Shown here: positions 28,365 through 38,251 of the stretch, piece by piece
Numbering within the stretch: the stretch's first letter is position 1
How the letters are laid out: each line of letters begins with the position of its first letter
Source of the DNA: Armatimonadota bacterium
GTDB taxonomy: Bacteria; Armatimonadota; Armatimonadia; Armatimonadales; Capsulimonadaceae
Direction: 5' to 3'
NCBI GenBank assembly: GCA_025353925.1
Contig: JANXNV010000221.1
Location: 1-64,000, forward strand
DNA length: 64,000 nucleotides
Position numbers and translations under genes: made by a program
Notes under the pieces: generated by a model
What the model saw: the letters and a program-made list of their open reading frames with translations, nothing else
Told to the model about the DNA's origin: nothing
The model's database searches: none

Positions 28365-28718
28365 TCAGTGGGTCTGACCGGGGAGCGGAGGCGGCCCGAG
28401 GCCGCTCGTGTCCTGCGTGGGCGGCGGAGCCTGAACCACCGGGGCGACCTGCACCACCGGGGCGGCCTGGGGCGGCGGGGTGGCCTGGGGCTGGAACGGA
28501 ATGAACTGCTCCAGCCGCTGCATCTCGGCGGGGGAGATGGTGGACGCCTGCTCCTGGGCGGGCGGTCTGCCGATTGGCGGCAGCCAAGTGCTCCCCCAGA
28601 GGCCGTAGGCGATCTGCGCGAGGGCGAAGTACACCAGGACCGACGCCAGCGAGTAACTGGCGGCGAAGAGGGCTTTCCCCCAGGACGTGCGCCAGAGGCG
28701 CGTCAGTGTCTGTTTCAA
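28365..28718 (-). CDS. Pro-rich membrane protein
   Basis: TM SLASVLVYFALAQIAYGLWG followed by a Pro/Gln-rich tail. Confidence 0.4.
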   Translation of the reverse strand: MKQTLTRLWRTSWGKALFAASYSLASVLVYFALAQIAYGLWGSTWLPPIGRPPAQEQASTISPAEMQRLEQFIPFQPQATPPPQAAPVVQVAPVVQAPPPTQDTSGLGPPPLPGQTH

Positions 28719-28807
28719 TAGTCTTTCCTTTCGTTGCAGAAGGGGATTTCGGCCCCGTTAGAGTTCCGTCTGAGCGACGTCAGATCGCCCGGTACGCACC
28801 TTCGCAA

Positions 28808-29305
28808 CTACCGGACCTTCTGCCGCGTACGATACCAGCCGACGCCCGCGCCGATCAGCAGACCGACGAACGCCCACCCCCATGTCGCCGCGAACATCTG
28901 GTTGAGGGTCTGGTTGAGGATGTCGGAGTACGTCCCAGTGCGGCCCTGGACTTTAGTGGCGATCTCGTTGTCGACGGCCTGCAGCACGACGGCAGGGAGC
29001 GCGGCCAGGTACAGAGTCACGCCCATCACCCAGCCGAGCGCCGCTGCCCCTACCAGAGCGGCGACGATGATCCTCACCAAGCGTCGACGCGGCGACTCCA
29101 CGATCTCCCTGCCGTAGGACTGGGCCACGGACGGTCGGCCCACGACGGCAGAAGGAGACAGCAGAACTGTATTCGGCGTCGGGTTCGGTCGGGGAGCTAA
29201 CGGAATGTTGGGCTGAGCCATCCTTGCGGGCAGGCGCGTGCCGCAGCGGGAGCAGAAATCGGCTTGGGTGTCGGTGATGGTGATTGAGCAATGGGGACAG
29301 TGCAT
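28808..29305 (-). CDS. zinc-ribbon membrane protein
   Basis: MHCPHCSITITDTQADFCSRCGTRLPAR (CxxC...CxxC) plus two TM helices. Confidence 0.6.
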   Translation of the reverse strand: MHCPHCSITITDTQADFCSRCGTRLPARMAQPNIPLAPRPNPTPNTVLLSPSAVVGRPSVAQSYGREIVESPRRRLVRIIVAALVGAAALGWVMGVTLYLAALPAVVLQAVDNEIATKVQGRTGTYSDILNQTLNQMFAATWGWAFVGLLIGAGVGWYRTRQKVR

Positions 29306-29420
29306 AGTAGGCAGCTCCTGGCCGTGTTAGAGCAGGCGAACACTCCATTATAACTCAGTCCAGTCGAAATGTCAATAAGTGTATTTCCAATCATAATGGC
29401 TGTCAACTGCACAATGGGTA

Positions 29421-29690
29421 GTGCAGAAGAGCGTCCGTCCATTAAAAAAGAGTGTTCACACCCCGCAGCAACGTCAGCTTCAGGCGTTGCTGCGGCAAAT
29501 CCGTGAGCAGGCAAACCTCACCCAACGTGGCCTCGCTGAGCGGCTGGGTGTGCCGCAAAGCCGAGTCAGCGATTATGAACGCGGGGAGAGCCTACCAGAC
29601 ATTCTGGTGCTGCGGCAGTACCTGGCGGCGATGGACGTAAGTTTGGCGGATTTCGTGGCGAGGCTTGAGAAACTGATTGCGGAACAGTAG
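29421..29690 (+). CDS. XRE-family HTH regulator
   Basis: LRQIREQANLTQRGLAERLGVPQSRVSDYERGESLPDILVLRQYLAAM. Confidence 0.8.
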   Translation: MQKSVRPLKKSVHTPQQRQLQALLRQIREQANLTQRGLAERLGVPQSRVSDYERGESLPDILVLRQYLAAMDVSLADFVARLEKLIAEQ

Positions 29691-29716
29691 CCTCAGTCAT
29701 GAAGTTGACATCGACC

Positions 29717-29756
29717 AGACCAAGGCCCCGGTGCAGACGCACCGGGGCCTTGGTCT
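29717..29756. terminator. 18-bp-stem hairpin terminator
   Basis: AGACCAAGGCCCCGGTGC-AGAC-GCACCGGGGCCTTGGTCT. Confidence 0.75.
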
Positions 29757-29941
29757 TAGCTTGATTCTCACAAAATAGGCAGTGATACTATTCACTGCGG
29801 AGGGATTCGATTACACAGCAGGAGACCATCTGTGAGGCGCTCCGCCCGCTCGTCCCCCGGTACGGGGCGCGGGGTACGGGGTACGGGGCGCGGGGTGCGG
29901 GACGCCGATGATGTAGTCGCCACGGGCAAGGAGACGAACTA

Positions 29942-30115
29942 ATGGTACTCGTATTCACACGCCGCCAGGACCAGACCATCACCATCGGCAACCCGGACTC
30001 GGCCCGCCCGCCTATAGAGGTGACGATCATCGAAGTGCGCGGCGACCAGATGCGGCTGGGGCGTCGGCATCCAGGGACGTCCCCGTTCATCGGGAGGAAA
30101 TATATCTTCAGGTGA
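29942..30115 (+). CDS. csrA: CsrA-like RNA-binding regulator (57 aa)
   Basis: MVLVFTRRQDQTITIGNPDSARPPIEVTIIEVRGDQMRLGRRHPGTSPFIGRKYIFR; CsrA pattern MLVLTR..GE.I.IG...I.V..I.GDQVRLG; SD aaggag. Below the ORF-track length cutoff. Confidence 0.75.
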   Translation: MVLVFTRRQDQTITIGNPDSARPPIEVTIIEVRGDQMRLGRRHPGTSPFIGRKYIFR

Positions 30116-30198
30116 AGGCGGTGCGGGGCGAGGGAGACGCGGCGGGGAAATGATTCGCCAAGTCCATCTGGGGCCTACGACCGTGTTGTAGCTCGTCG

Positions 30199-30238
30199 GG
30201 CAGGCGAATGGGCAGAAGCCTCTGCCCATTCGCCTGCC
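30199..30238. terminator. 18-bp-stem hairpin terminator
   Basis: GGCAGGCGAATGGGCAGA-AGCC-TCTGCCCATTCGCCTGCC. Confidence 0.75.
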
Positions 30239-30281
30239 AGCCATAGGATGGGTGCTCAGGCCGTCGGGCGGATCGGAACGC

Positions 30282-30470
30282 TCAGGCAGACGACTCCGAC
30301 GGTTTCCGGGGTGGCGGCGGCCACACCCGCTCCGGGTCCACTGGCTGCTCCGGGCGGCGGACATGGCGACGCCAATAGTCCCATATCATACAGAAGACCA
30401 TGTACATGGCGAGGACGCACAGAGCCAGGAATGCCAGCACCAACGATCCGAGATGGATTCTGCGCGTCAC
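30282..30470 (-). CDS. small single-TM protein
   Basis: MTRRIHLGSLVLAFLALCVLAMYMVFCMIWDYW... Confidence 0.4.
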   Translation of the reverse strand: MTRRIHLGSLVLAFLALCVLAMYMVFCMIWDYWRRHVRRPEQPVDPERVWPPPPRKPSESSA

Positions 30471-30728
30471 TGAGGTGGAAGAGATCAGTCAGTTTCTGGA
30501 CCGCAGTCCAACCATAGCTTCGTGCTGTCGCGCTCAGAGCGAGCGGAAATCCCGTCTTGTCTATTGGTTCGTCTGTTCCAACGACAACCGCAGTCTAAGA
30601 TTAGAGATGTTCTTACCTGCCTGTTGCTCCTCATTACTTCTCCGGTTTCAGAGCCACTGGCCTGAATCGGTCAAGTCGGCTTGACAGATACAACCCATCG
30701 GTGGGATAATGGGGCAGGAGAAGCCAAC

Positions 30729-30983
30729 ATGGGAGACCAGCAGGCGAGCGCCACCGCGCTCGAGGGCGACGATCTGGCCGCACGCCGCGAGGCGGCGAGG
30801 CTCATGGGTCAGGTCCGTACGGACGCGAAGGCGACGGCGGCGCGGGAGAACGGCAAACGCGGGGGCAGGCCGAAGGGCATCCCCATGAGCGACGAGACTC
30901 GCCGAAAGATCAGTGAGGCTAAGCGTGCCCGTGCCGTAGGCCAGGTCCCGCAGGCACACGCACGTATCGAGACCAACCCCTGA
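30729..30983 (+). CDS. hypothetical basic protein
   Basis: SD aggag + ATG; ...GKRGGRPKGIPMSDETRRKISEAKRARA. Confidence 0.45.
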   Translation: MGDQQASATALEGDDLAARREAARLMGQVRTDAKATAARENGKRGGRPKGIPMSDETRRKISEAKRARAVGQVPQAHARIETNP

Positions 30984-31095
30984 ACGCAGGCTCGCGCCGA
31001 GGAGAGGGACAGACCGGTTCCTCCCTCTTTTTTAACGCCGCGCTATCAAGCACAATTTTTTCCGACACACCGAATCGACTGAGTAATAACGACGA

Positions 31096-34000
31096 ATGAA
31101 AACCCTACGCCAAGCCTGTACGCCCCGCGCCACCGTCTTCGACAGCACCAAGCGCGACACGGTGCCCGACATCCTCGACCTCGCCAAGGGCAGAATTGAT
31201 CCCGCCGAGTTTTTCAGCGAGAACTACGCGACCCAGGGCATGAGGACCCTGCTTTCGGAGGCGTTCAAGCGACTCGATGGCGGCGCGCAGGCGCAGGGCA
31301 TCTTCCGCCTAAGTCAGTCAATGGGGGGCGGCAAGACGCACAACCTGATCGCGCTCGGCCTCCTGGCGCAGCACCCCGAGTGGCGCACACAGGTCATGGG
31401 GTCATTCTACACGCCGAAAGCCGCGCTCGGCCCCGTCCGCGTCGCTGCTTTTTCGGGACGGCAGACAGACGCCCCTTTTGGCGTCTGGGGCGAGATCGCG
31501 CGTCAACTCGGTAAGGAACAAGAATTCGCACCGTATTATACGCCGCTGGCTGCGCCAGGACAGGAAGCGTGGATCAGGCTGCTCGCGGGTGAGCCACTGG
31601 TGATCCTGCTGGACGAACTGCCGCCCTACTTCGCCTACGCGAGTACCCGCGAGATCGGGATGGGAACGCTCGCCGATGTCACCACGACGGCGCTGGCGAA
31701 TCTCATGGTCGCGGTCGGTGACAACAAGTTGGAAAACGTTGTTCTGGTAATGACGGACCTATCGGGCGCATCATACCAACAGGCGCAGAGCGCCATCCAG
31801 CAGATGATCGGGACGGCGCTTAACGACTTGGGCAACGAGGCGATCCGCCTATCCATGCCGATTGACCCCGTTCGGATCAACACCGACGAGTTCTACCACA
31901 TCCTGCGGACGCGGCTCTTCGACGGTCTGCCCGACGAGGCGGACATCACTGAAATCGCCCAGGGCTACGCGCAGGCTCTCAAGCACGCCAAGTTGATGGA
32001 CATCACGAGCGCCTCCCCCGAGCAGTTTGCCGCCGACATCGGGAGCAGTTATCCGTTCCACCCAGCGATCCGCGACCTGTACGCCCGCTTCAAGGAGAAT
32101 CAAGGATTCCAGCAGACACGCGCGCTCATCCGCATCATGCGGGTCATCGCCGCGCGGATGTGGGGCGGCTCCGAAGGCGGCAGGGGCAAGGCCGACACCG
32201 CGTACCTGATCGGCGCACATGACATTGACCTGACCGACGCCGAGATGGTCAGCGAAATCAAGCAGATCAACAGCAAACTGGAAACCGCCATCGCGCACGA
32301 CATCGAGACCACGGGCGGGAGCGCCGTCGCCCAGGTGCTCGACCGCGACGCCGCCGCACCCGATGCCGAAGACGTGAGCCGTCTGCTCTTCCTGTCCTCG
32401 CTAACGACCTCGATGAACCAACTGGTCGGCCTGAACCGCTCCGAAGTCGTCGCGTACCTGGCCGCGCCAGGCAGGGATGTGTCCCATCTGTCGAAGGACA
32501 CCATTGATCGACTTCAGACGAGCGCCTGGTACCTGCACGCCTCCCGCGACGGGCGGCTGTACTTTAAGGACACCCAGAACATCAACGCGAAGCTGGAGAC
32601 CTACACGCGCTCCATGCTCCGCGACAGCACGGAGAAGGAACTCCGCGCCCAACTCGACACCATTTTTGCGCCGAAGATGAAGGACTGCTACCAGCGGCTC
32701 CTGTGCCTGCCCGCCCTGGACGAGATACAACTCACACAGGACGTCGTTACCCTGGTCGTCTTCCGACCGTCTGAGGGGGCGCTGGCGACGATCCGTCAAT
32801 TCCAGGAGCAGACGACCTATAAGAACCGCGTCTGCTTCGTCACGGGCGACGCCCACACCTACGAGCGGGTACTGGACGCGGCCTCGCGCATCAAAGCCAT
32901 CACTGCGATCCTGGAAGAACTCCGCACCGAAGGCAGGCCCGACGGCGACCCGCAGGTGCAGGAGGCGCTGGCGATCCGCGATAACCTGATTTCAAAGCTC
33001 TACATGGCGGTCAAGTCCACGTTCCTGACGCTGTACTACCCTACAAAAGACGGGCTGACGAAGGCCGATATGGACTTCATCTACGACGCACACAAGTTCG
33101 AGGCCGAAGACCAAATCCGTCGTGTGCTGGCCGATGCCTACAAGTACACCAGCGACATCGGTGCGGACGGCTCGTTCCGCACTCGGGTGGAAAAGAAACT
33201 GTGGCCGCACGGACAGCAGGAGGCTCCATGGTCCCAGATTAAGGCCAACGCCGCCCAGGATGGCTCCTGGAATTGGCACTTGCCGAATGCGCTGGATCAA
33301 CTCAAAGCGATCCTCGTTCAGCGCGGCCAGTGGCACGAAGGCGAGGGGTATGTGGACAAAGGTCCGTTCCCCCAGCCGAAGACCAATGTGCTGGTGCAGC
33401 AGATCAGCCGCGACGACGTGACGGGCAAGGTGCGCCTGAAAGTGACTCCGATCCATGGGAATCGCGTGTACATGGAGACGGGCGGGGCACAGGCCACGAC
33501 CGCGTCCCGCATGGTCGAGGGCGACACGATTGAGGTAGACGGCTTGGACTACTCATTCGTCGCTGTGGACACCGAGAAGGTCCACGAGGCGGGGGCGGCA
33601 ACAACCTGGACGAACACCGTGACGATCAGGCACCGCTTCTTCCAGGACGGTGACCGAATGAAGTGTGAACTGAAGGCTGCGCCGCACGTCGCCCTCAAGT
33701 TCACGACCGACGGCTCTAACCCCACCGTGAACGGCGGCGCGTACAGCGAGCCGTTCACTGTCCCCAAAGGGGCGCGGTTCGTGCAGGCCGCTCCCGCCAG
33801 CGGCAAGGGCAAAACGGAGCGATTCGATGTGCCCGCCGAGCCTGAAAAGGTCGTCATTGACGCGGAAAAGTCGTACTTCTGGCTGCGGCCATTCCAGCGC
33901 GACGCCACGATGGAGACTTTCAATTTCCTGGGCCAGTGCCGCAAGTACAACGCCTACCTGGGCGGCGTTCATGTGACCATTGCCCGTGAGCGCCGCTGGG

Positions 34001-34212
34001 CGGAATTGGTTATGGACGCCGATTCGTATCACAGCGCCGATGATATGATGAGGGCCATCGAGACTCTTCAGGGGCTGCTGCCACAGGGATCGATCTCGCT
34101 CAAAGCGGAGGCGCTCAACGTGGATACGGGGCAGAACCTTTTGGACATCGTGGCCGAACTGAAGACGGAGATCAAGCAAGGCGAGGCCAAGATCGCTGAG
34201 CCGCGCAAATAA
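31096..34212 (+). CDS. DUF499-type ATPase of anti-phage-associated operon
   Basis: IFRLSQSMGGGKTHNLIALGLLA (Walker A), PLVILLDELPPYF (Walker B); gene context. Confidence 0.85.
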   Translation: MKTLRQACTPRATVFDSTKRDTVPDILDLAKGRIDPAEFFSENYATQGMRTLLSEAFKRLDGGAQAQGIFRLSQSMGGGKTHNLIALGLLAQHPEWRTQVMGSFYTPKAALGPVRVAAFSGRQTDAPFGVWGEIARQLGKEQEFAPYYTPLAAPGQEAWIRLLAGEPLVILLDELPPYFAYASTREIGMGTLADVTTTALANLMVAVGDNKLENVVLVMTDLSGASYQQAQSAIQQMIGTALNDLGNEAIRLSMPIDPVRINTDEFYHILRTRLFDGLPDEADITEIAQGYAQALKHAKLMDITSASPEQFAADIGSSYPFHPAIRDLYARFKENQGFQQTRALIRIMRVIAARMWGGSEGGRGKADTAYLIGAHDIDLTDAEMVSEIKQINSKLETAIAHDIETTGGSAVAQVLDRDAAAPDAEDVSRLLFLSSLTTSMNQLVGLNRSEVVAYLAAPGRDVSHLSKDTIDRLQTSAWYLHASRDGRLYFKDTQNINAKLETYTRSMLRDSTEKELRAQLDTIFAPKMKDCYQRLLCLPALDEIQLTQDVVTLVVFRPSEGALATIRQFQEQTTYKNRVCFVTGDAHTYERVLDAASRIKAITAILEELRTEGRPDGDPQVQEALAIRDNLISKLYMAVKSTFLTLYYPTKDGLTKADMDFIYDAHKFEAEDQIRRVLADAYKYTSDIGADGSFRTRVEKKLWPHGQQEAPWSQIKANAAQDGSWNWHLPNALDQLKAILVQRGQWHEGEGYVDKGPFPQPKTNVLVQQISRDDVTGKVRLKVTPIHGNRVYMETGGAQATTASRMVEGDTIEVDGLDYSFVAVDTEKVHEAGAATTWTNTVTIRHRFFQDGDRMKCELKAAPHVALKFTTDGSNPTVNGGAYSEPFTVPKGARFVQAAPASGKGKTERFDVPAEPEKVVIDAEKSYFWLRPFQRDATMETFNFLGQCRKYNAYLGGVHVTIARERRWAELVMDADSYHSADDMMRAIETLQGLLPQGSISLKAEALNVDTGQNLLDIVAELKTEIKQGEAKIAEPRK

Positions 34213-34216
34213 CCCG

Positions 34217-35020
34217 ATGGCAACTGAACGAACAAAAACTGAACCGCCCAAAACAGAGACCATCGGGTTCGGCTTCGAGCCGTCCAAGACGGCCTACCAT
34301 TTTGTCGTCACCATCCCGCGCGGTCAGGACGGCTCAGTGGAGGTCAGCGAGCATTTCGTTTATGGCGAAGACTACGAAGACGCCGCCGCACGCGCGCGTC
34401 TTTCCGACGAGGTGCCTTCGTTCCCAATCCGCCCTCCTCAGCCGAAGGTCGTGGTTTCCCTGCACCAATGGCGGTATGTCGCCGACGATGTGCGGACGGA
34501 GTTCAACCGCACCCTTCGCACGGCGGGTTACAAGCCCAGTGCCTGGAAGATCGGACCGAACTGTCTGTCGGCGCATCTGGGCAAGGAACTGACCCTGCTC
34601 CTGTGGGCCGTCGAGGACATTGACCCGTCATTGATCCCGAACGCGGTCGCGAACTGGTCAGGGCTGGCCCCCGAAGAACGCTGGTGGCTCTACACCACTA
34701 TCAACGCCGCGACGGGGCACGTCACGGAGGGGCGCGGGCGCGGCTGGCGTCAGGCCATTGGCATCGCCTTTCGGGACAACCCCGTCACCCCGCGCTACTT
34801 CTCCCAGAATGGGGCCGCACCAAGCGCCAAACCGTCCATCAACGGGAGCGGCGGCAGGAACGGGACAAAGGCCAATGGTACCGGGCACAACGGCACCAAG
34901 AATGGCAAGGGCCAGAAGACCAGTGACGACGATCCCGACCGCCAACTCTCGCTCCTCGTGCTGGACGAACTGCCGACAACCGTCGGGCCGCCACCGGAAG
35001 AATTAGAAACGAACGCATGA
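34217..35020 (+). CDS. DUF3780-type protein
   Basis: GFGFEPSKTAYHFVVTIPRG...LSAHLGKELTLLLWAVEDIDPSLIPNAVANWSGLAPEERWWLYTTINAATG; ATGA overlap with next gene. Confidence 0.75.
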   Translation: MATERTKTEPPKTETIGFGFEPSKTAYHFVVTIPRGQDGSVEVSEHFVYGEDYEDAAARARLSDEVPSFPIRPPQPKVVVSLHQWRYVADDVRTEFNRTLRTAGYKPSAWKIGPNCLSAHLGKELTLLLWAVEDIDPSLIPNAVANWSGLAPEERWWLYTTINAATGHVTEGRGRGWRQAIGIAFRDNPVTPRYFSQNGAAPSAKPSINGSGGRNGTKANGTGHNGTKNGKGQKTSDDDPDRQLSLLVLDELPTTVGPPPEELETNA

Positions 35021-38000
35021 ATCAGACCAAGACTTTTATCGAAACCCAGTTTCCCGTTTCCAAACTCAGCAAGGAGAGTTACAAAGAGCGCAAAGCCAAT
35101 CACGGACAGACTCTGACAGGTCTGGGCAAGTGGTGGGGGCGGAAGCCGCTGATCCTGGTCCGCGCGGCCATTCTTGGCCTGCTCTTGCCCGCCACGGAAG
35201 ACCCCCAGAAAGATCGTGAGACGTTTCTGCGTATCCTGACCATGGATGAGGAAGGACTGTGGGCGCGCAAGACCAAAACGCTGTCCGCCGCCGAAGCCTA
35301 CGAACTTCTGACACCGACGGAGCAGACCGACTGGTTTGAGGTTCGTGGCGATAAGATCGGCTTCAAGCGCGGTCTGAGGCCCGAAGATAAAGAAAGCATC
35401 CAGCGGCGTGCTTTCGACCGCCTGAACTACGATGTGAAGCTGGAATACTGCGCTCGGCCCGAGGAAATCGGCGGGCCGAGCGTCGAGTCCTGGGCAGTGA
35501 TCAACACGCACCTCGGGACGAAGGCAAACACCCTGGCCGAACTGGTCCAGGAACTCGGCCAGCGACAGTTCGGCCACACGCCGCGCGTCGGCGACGCTTT
35601 TTGTGGCGGCGGGAGCATCCCGTTCGAGGCAGCGCGGATTGGCTGCGAGGCGTTCGGCTCTGACCTGTCCCCTGTCGCGGCCCTGCTCACCTGGTCTGCC
35701 CTGAACATCGTTGGCGGCGGTCCTGAAGTCGCCACCGATGTCCGCCACGCCCTGGAAGTTGTTTACGACGCAGTCAAGCAGCAGATAGAAGCGTGGGGCA
35801 TTGAGCGTAATGCCGTCGGCTGGGTCGCCGACGCCTACCTGTATTGCCACGAGGTGTACGACAATGGTTGGATGCTACCGCTCGCCCCTTCCTGGGTGAT
35901 TGGGGAGCGCACCCGCACCGTCGCCCGCCTCATCCCGCGCACCGAGTCGAAGACCTTCCGCATCGCCATCGAGCAAGGCGTGGATGATCGCATGATGGCG
36001 TCCGCGAAGGAAGAAGGCACTTGGGCGAACGGCGTCAAGTGTCCTGTGGACGCGGACGGCAATCTCATCCCGCCAACCCAGCGCCGCGCCACAAGCGCGG
36101 ACAGTCTGCGCGGACGCGGCGGGCTGCGCCGCTGGGAGAATGACGACCTCGTCCCGCGCACCGAGGACGTGTTCCAGGAACGCCTGTACTGCATTCGCTG
36201 GCGTCTGCCCAAACTCAGCGCCCTGCTCTGGGAAGAGCAGCGGGCCGATACAGACCGCCCATTGGATACAGTGCGCCGCGAGATTGAAGGCTTGATGGCA
36301 TTCCTCACCCCCGTTGAGCAGGAACGCCTGGCGGCTCTGCGGGGCCGTGATTGGGCGGCGGAGGATTGCGACGCTCAGACGAAGTTCATCGACCTGGAAC
36401 GCCTGCGAGCACTGGGGCCGAAAGGCACAACCCGCGAGGCGGTACTGGCGGCCAGAGAATGCTGGGATCAGGCTCGGGAGATCGTTCGTCAACGCGAGGC
36501 CGCCGTCGCCGTGCTGTCGGGACAAGTTCCCGAGACGCGATACGCCGCACCCGAAGCCGAAGATGTGGAGCGGGAAAAACTCGTCTTGTCCCGCCTGCGG
36601 GGGAAGTTTGCCGACTGGCAGGCGAAGGGTTACATCCCATCCATGCCAATCGAAGGTGGATATAATCAAGACCAGCCAATACGTGAACGCGGCTACACCC
36701 ATTGGCATCACCTATTCAATCCGCGTCAACTGCTGACACTGGGCCTGTTCGCTGAACTGTGCGACCAGATGCAGTTGAAGGGTACAGCAGCGGTGGGATG
36801 TATGCTTGTTCTTGGGAAACTTACCAACTACAACTCGCGGTTGAGCCTCTGGCATCCTGCTGCCGCAAATGAGAACACTGAACGTGTCTTCACAAATCAA
36901 TCACTGAATACACTGGCGAACTATGCTGCTCGCACGGTCGCCTCGTTACCTTCCATTATATTCTCCAGAGAGAAACAGGCGTTCATCAACGGTGCGGGGC
37001 AAATTGAAGCCAACGACGCGCGGATAATGAGCCACGAATGCGATTTGTGGATCACCGACCCTGCTTATGCCGACGCTATCAACTATGATGAACTTTCTGA
37101 GTTTTTTCTGTCTTGGTACTCGAAAAGATTGCACACTTTGTTCCCCGAATGGTACACGGATAGCAAGCGTGCACTTTCCGTTCGCGGCTCCGATGAACCA
37201 TTCCGCTTGGCGATGGTCGAGTGCTACCGTAACTTTGCCCAGCATATGCCCGACAATGGCCTCCAAGTCGTCATGTTTACACACACCGACGCTGAGGTAT
37301 GGGCCGACCTCGCCTTGATTCTTTGGGCGGCGGGCCTGCGCGTTACGACAGCTTGGACCATTGCCACAGAAACCAGTGTCTCAGGGTTGAAGCAGGGCAA
37401 CTACGTCCAAGGAACGGTCCTGCTCGTCCTCCGCAAGCAGACGGGAGATGAGTGGGGCGACTTATCCGACATCTTTCCCGAGGTCACACGCGAGGTGGAG
37501 TGCCAGATGGAGTCCATGACCGCCCTGGACGACCGCGACGATCCCAACTTCAGCGACTCGGATTACCAACTCGCCGCCTACGCCGCCGCCCTGCGCGTCA
37601 TCACAGGTTACAAGACTATCGCCGAGATCAACGTGGATCGCGAAATAGGGCGCGTGCGCGGCAAGGGAGAGAAGTCGCCCCTGGCCGACGTGATCGAGAA
37701 GGCCGTCAAGATCGCCTCCGACTATCTGGTCCCGCGAAGCGTGGATAGGCTGGTGTGGCGCACACTGACCGCCGATGAACGGCTCTACGTCAAGGGGATC
37801 GAGGTTGAGTCTCACGGCGACTACCGAAGCGGGGTGTACATGGAATTCGCCCGTGGCTACGGCGTCCGTGACTACCGCGTCCTGCTCGGCTCCTCCGAGG
37901 CCAACAAGACCCGCCTGAAAACTCCCTCCGAGTTCAAAGGCGCGGGCCTGTCGGGGGATGGCTTTGCTCAGACCAACTTGCGCCAAATCCTGTTCGCCGT

Positions 38001-38205
38001 CTACAAGACGGGGGAGACGGGTGACCCCAGCGTCGGGCGCGACTGGCTTCTCCGCGAGGTCAAGGGCTATTGGGACCGCCGCACGGTCATCGTGGAGATG
38101 CTGCGCTACCTCGCCCACGCGCCCAGCCCCGCCATGACCCATTGGGCGAAGGACCAGGAAGCCGCCGAACTTCTGGCGGGCCTGATCGCCAACGACACAC
38201 CGTAG
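35017..38205 (+). CDS. DUF1156-type DNA methyltransferase
   Basis: Start FIETQFPVSKLSKESYKERKANHGQTLTGLGKWWGRKPL; DAFCGGGSIPFEAARIGCEAFGSDLSPVA; DLWITDPAYADAINYDELSEFFLSWY. Confidence 0.88.
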   Translation: MNQTKTFIETQFPVSKLSKESYKERKANHGQTLTGLGKWWGRKPLILVRAAILGLLLPATEDPQKDRETFLRILTMDEEGLWARKTKTLSAAEAYELLTPTEQTDWFEVRGDKIGFKRGLRPEDKESIQRRAFDRLNYDVKLEYCARPEEIGGPSVESWAVINTHLGTKANTLAELVQELGQRQFGHTPRVGDAFCGGGSIPFEAARIGCEAFGSDLSPVAALLTWSALNIVGGGPEVATDVRHALEVVYDAVKQQIEAWGIERNAVGWVADAYLYCHEVYDNGWMLPLAPSWVIGERTRTVARLIPRTESKTFRIAIEQGVDDRMMASAKEEGTWANGVKCPVDADGNLIPPTQRRATSADSLRGRGGLRRWENDDLVPRTEDVFQERLYCIRWRLPKLSALLWEEQRADTDRPLDTVRREIEGLMAFLTPVEQERLAALRGRDWAAEDCDAQTKFIDLERLRALGPKGTTREAVLAARECWDQAREIVRQREAAVAVLSGQVPETRYAAPEAEDVEREKLVLSRLRGKFADWQAKGYIPSMPIEGGYNQDQPIRERGYTHWHHLFNPRQLLTLGLFAELCDQMQLKGTAAVGCMLVLGKLTNYNSRLSLWHPAAANENTERVFTNQSLNTLANYAARTVASLPSIIFSREKQAFINGAGQIEANDARIMSHECDLWITDPAYADAINYDELSEFFLSWYSKRLHTLFPEWYTDSKRALSVRGSDEPFRLAMVECYRNFAQHMPDNGLQVVMFTHTDAEVWADLALILWAAGLRVTTAWTIATETSVSGLKQGNYVQGTVLLVLRKQTGDEWGDLSDIFPEVTREVECQMESMTALDDRDDPNFSDSDYQLAAYAAALRVITGYKTIAEINVDREIGRVRGKGEKSPLADVIEKAVKIASDYLVPRSVDRLVWRTLTADERLYVKGIEVESHGDYRSGVYMEFARGYGVRDYRVLLGSSEANKTRLKTPSEFKGAGLSGDGFAQTNLRQILFAVYKTGETGDPSVGRDWLLREVKGYWDRRTVIVEMLRYLAHAPSPAMTHWAKDQEAAELLAGLIANDTP

Positions 38206-38251
38206 CGGTTCAAGGCCGCCCGTTTCCAACGGACGGGAGGCGAGCATACTC

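Noticed and set aside
29857-29902. G-rich tandem repeat (tacggggcgcgggg units)
   Set aside because: Possible regulatory or G-quadruplex feature, but more simply low-complexity sequence upstream of the CsrA-like ORF.
35875-36711. 278-aa minus-strand ORF (and other long antisense ORFs at 34795-35850, 37462-38253, 39352-40068)
   Set aside because: Shadow ORFs of the methyltransferase/helicase genes with no recognisable domains.
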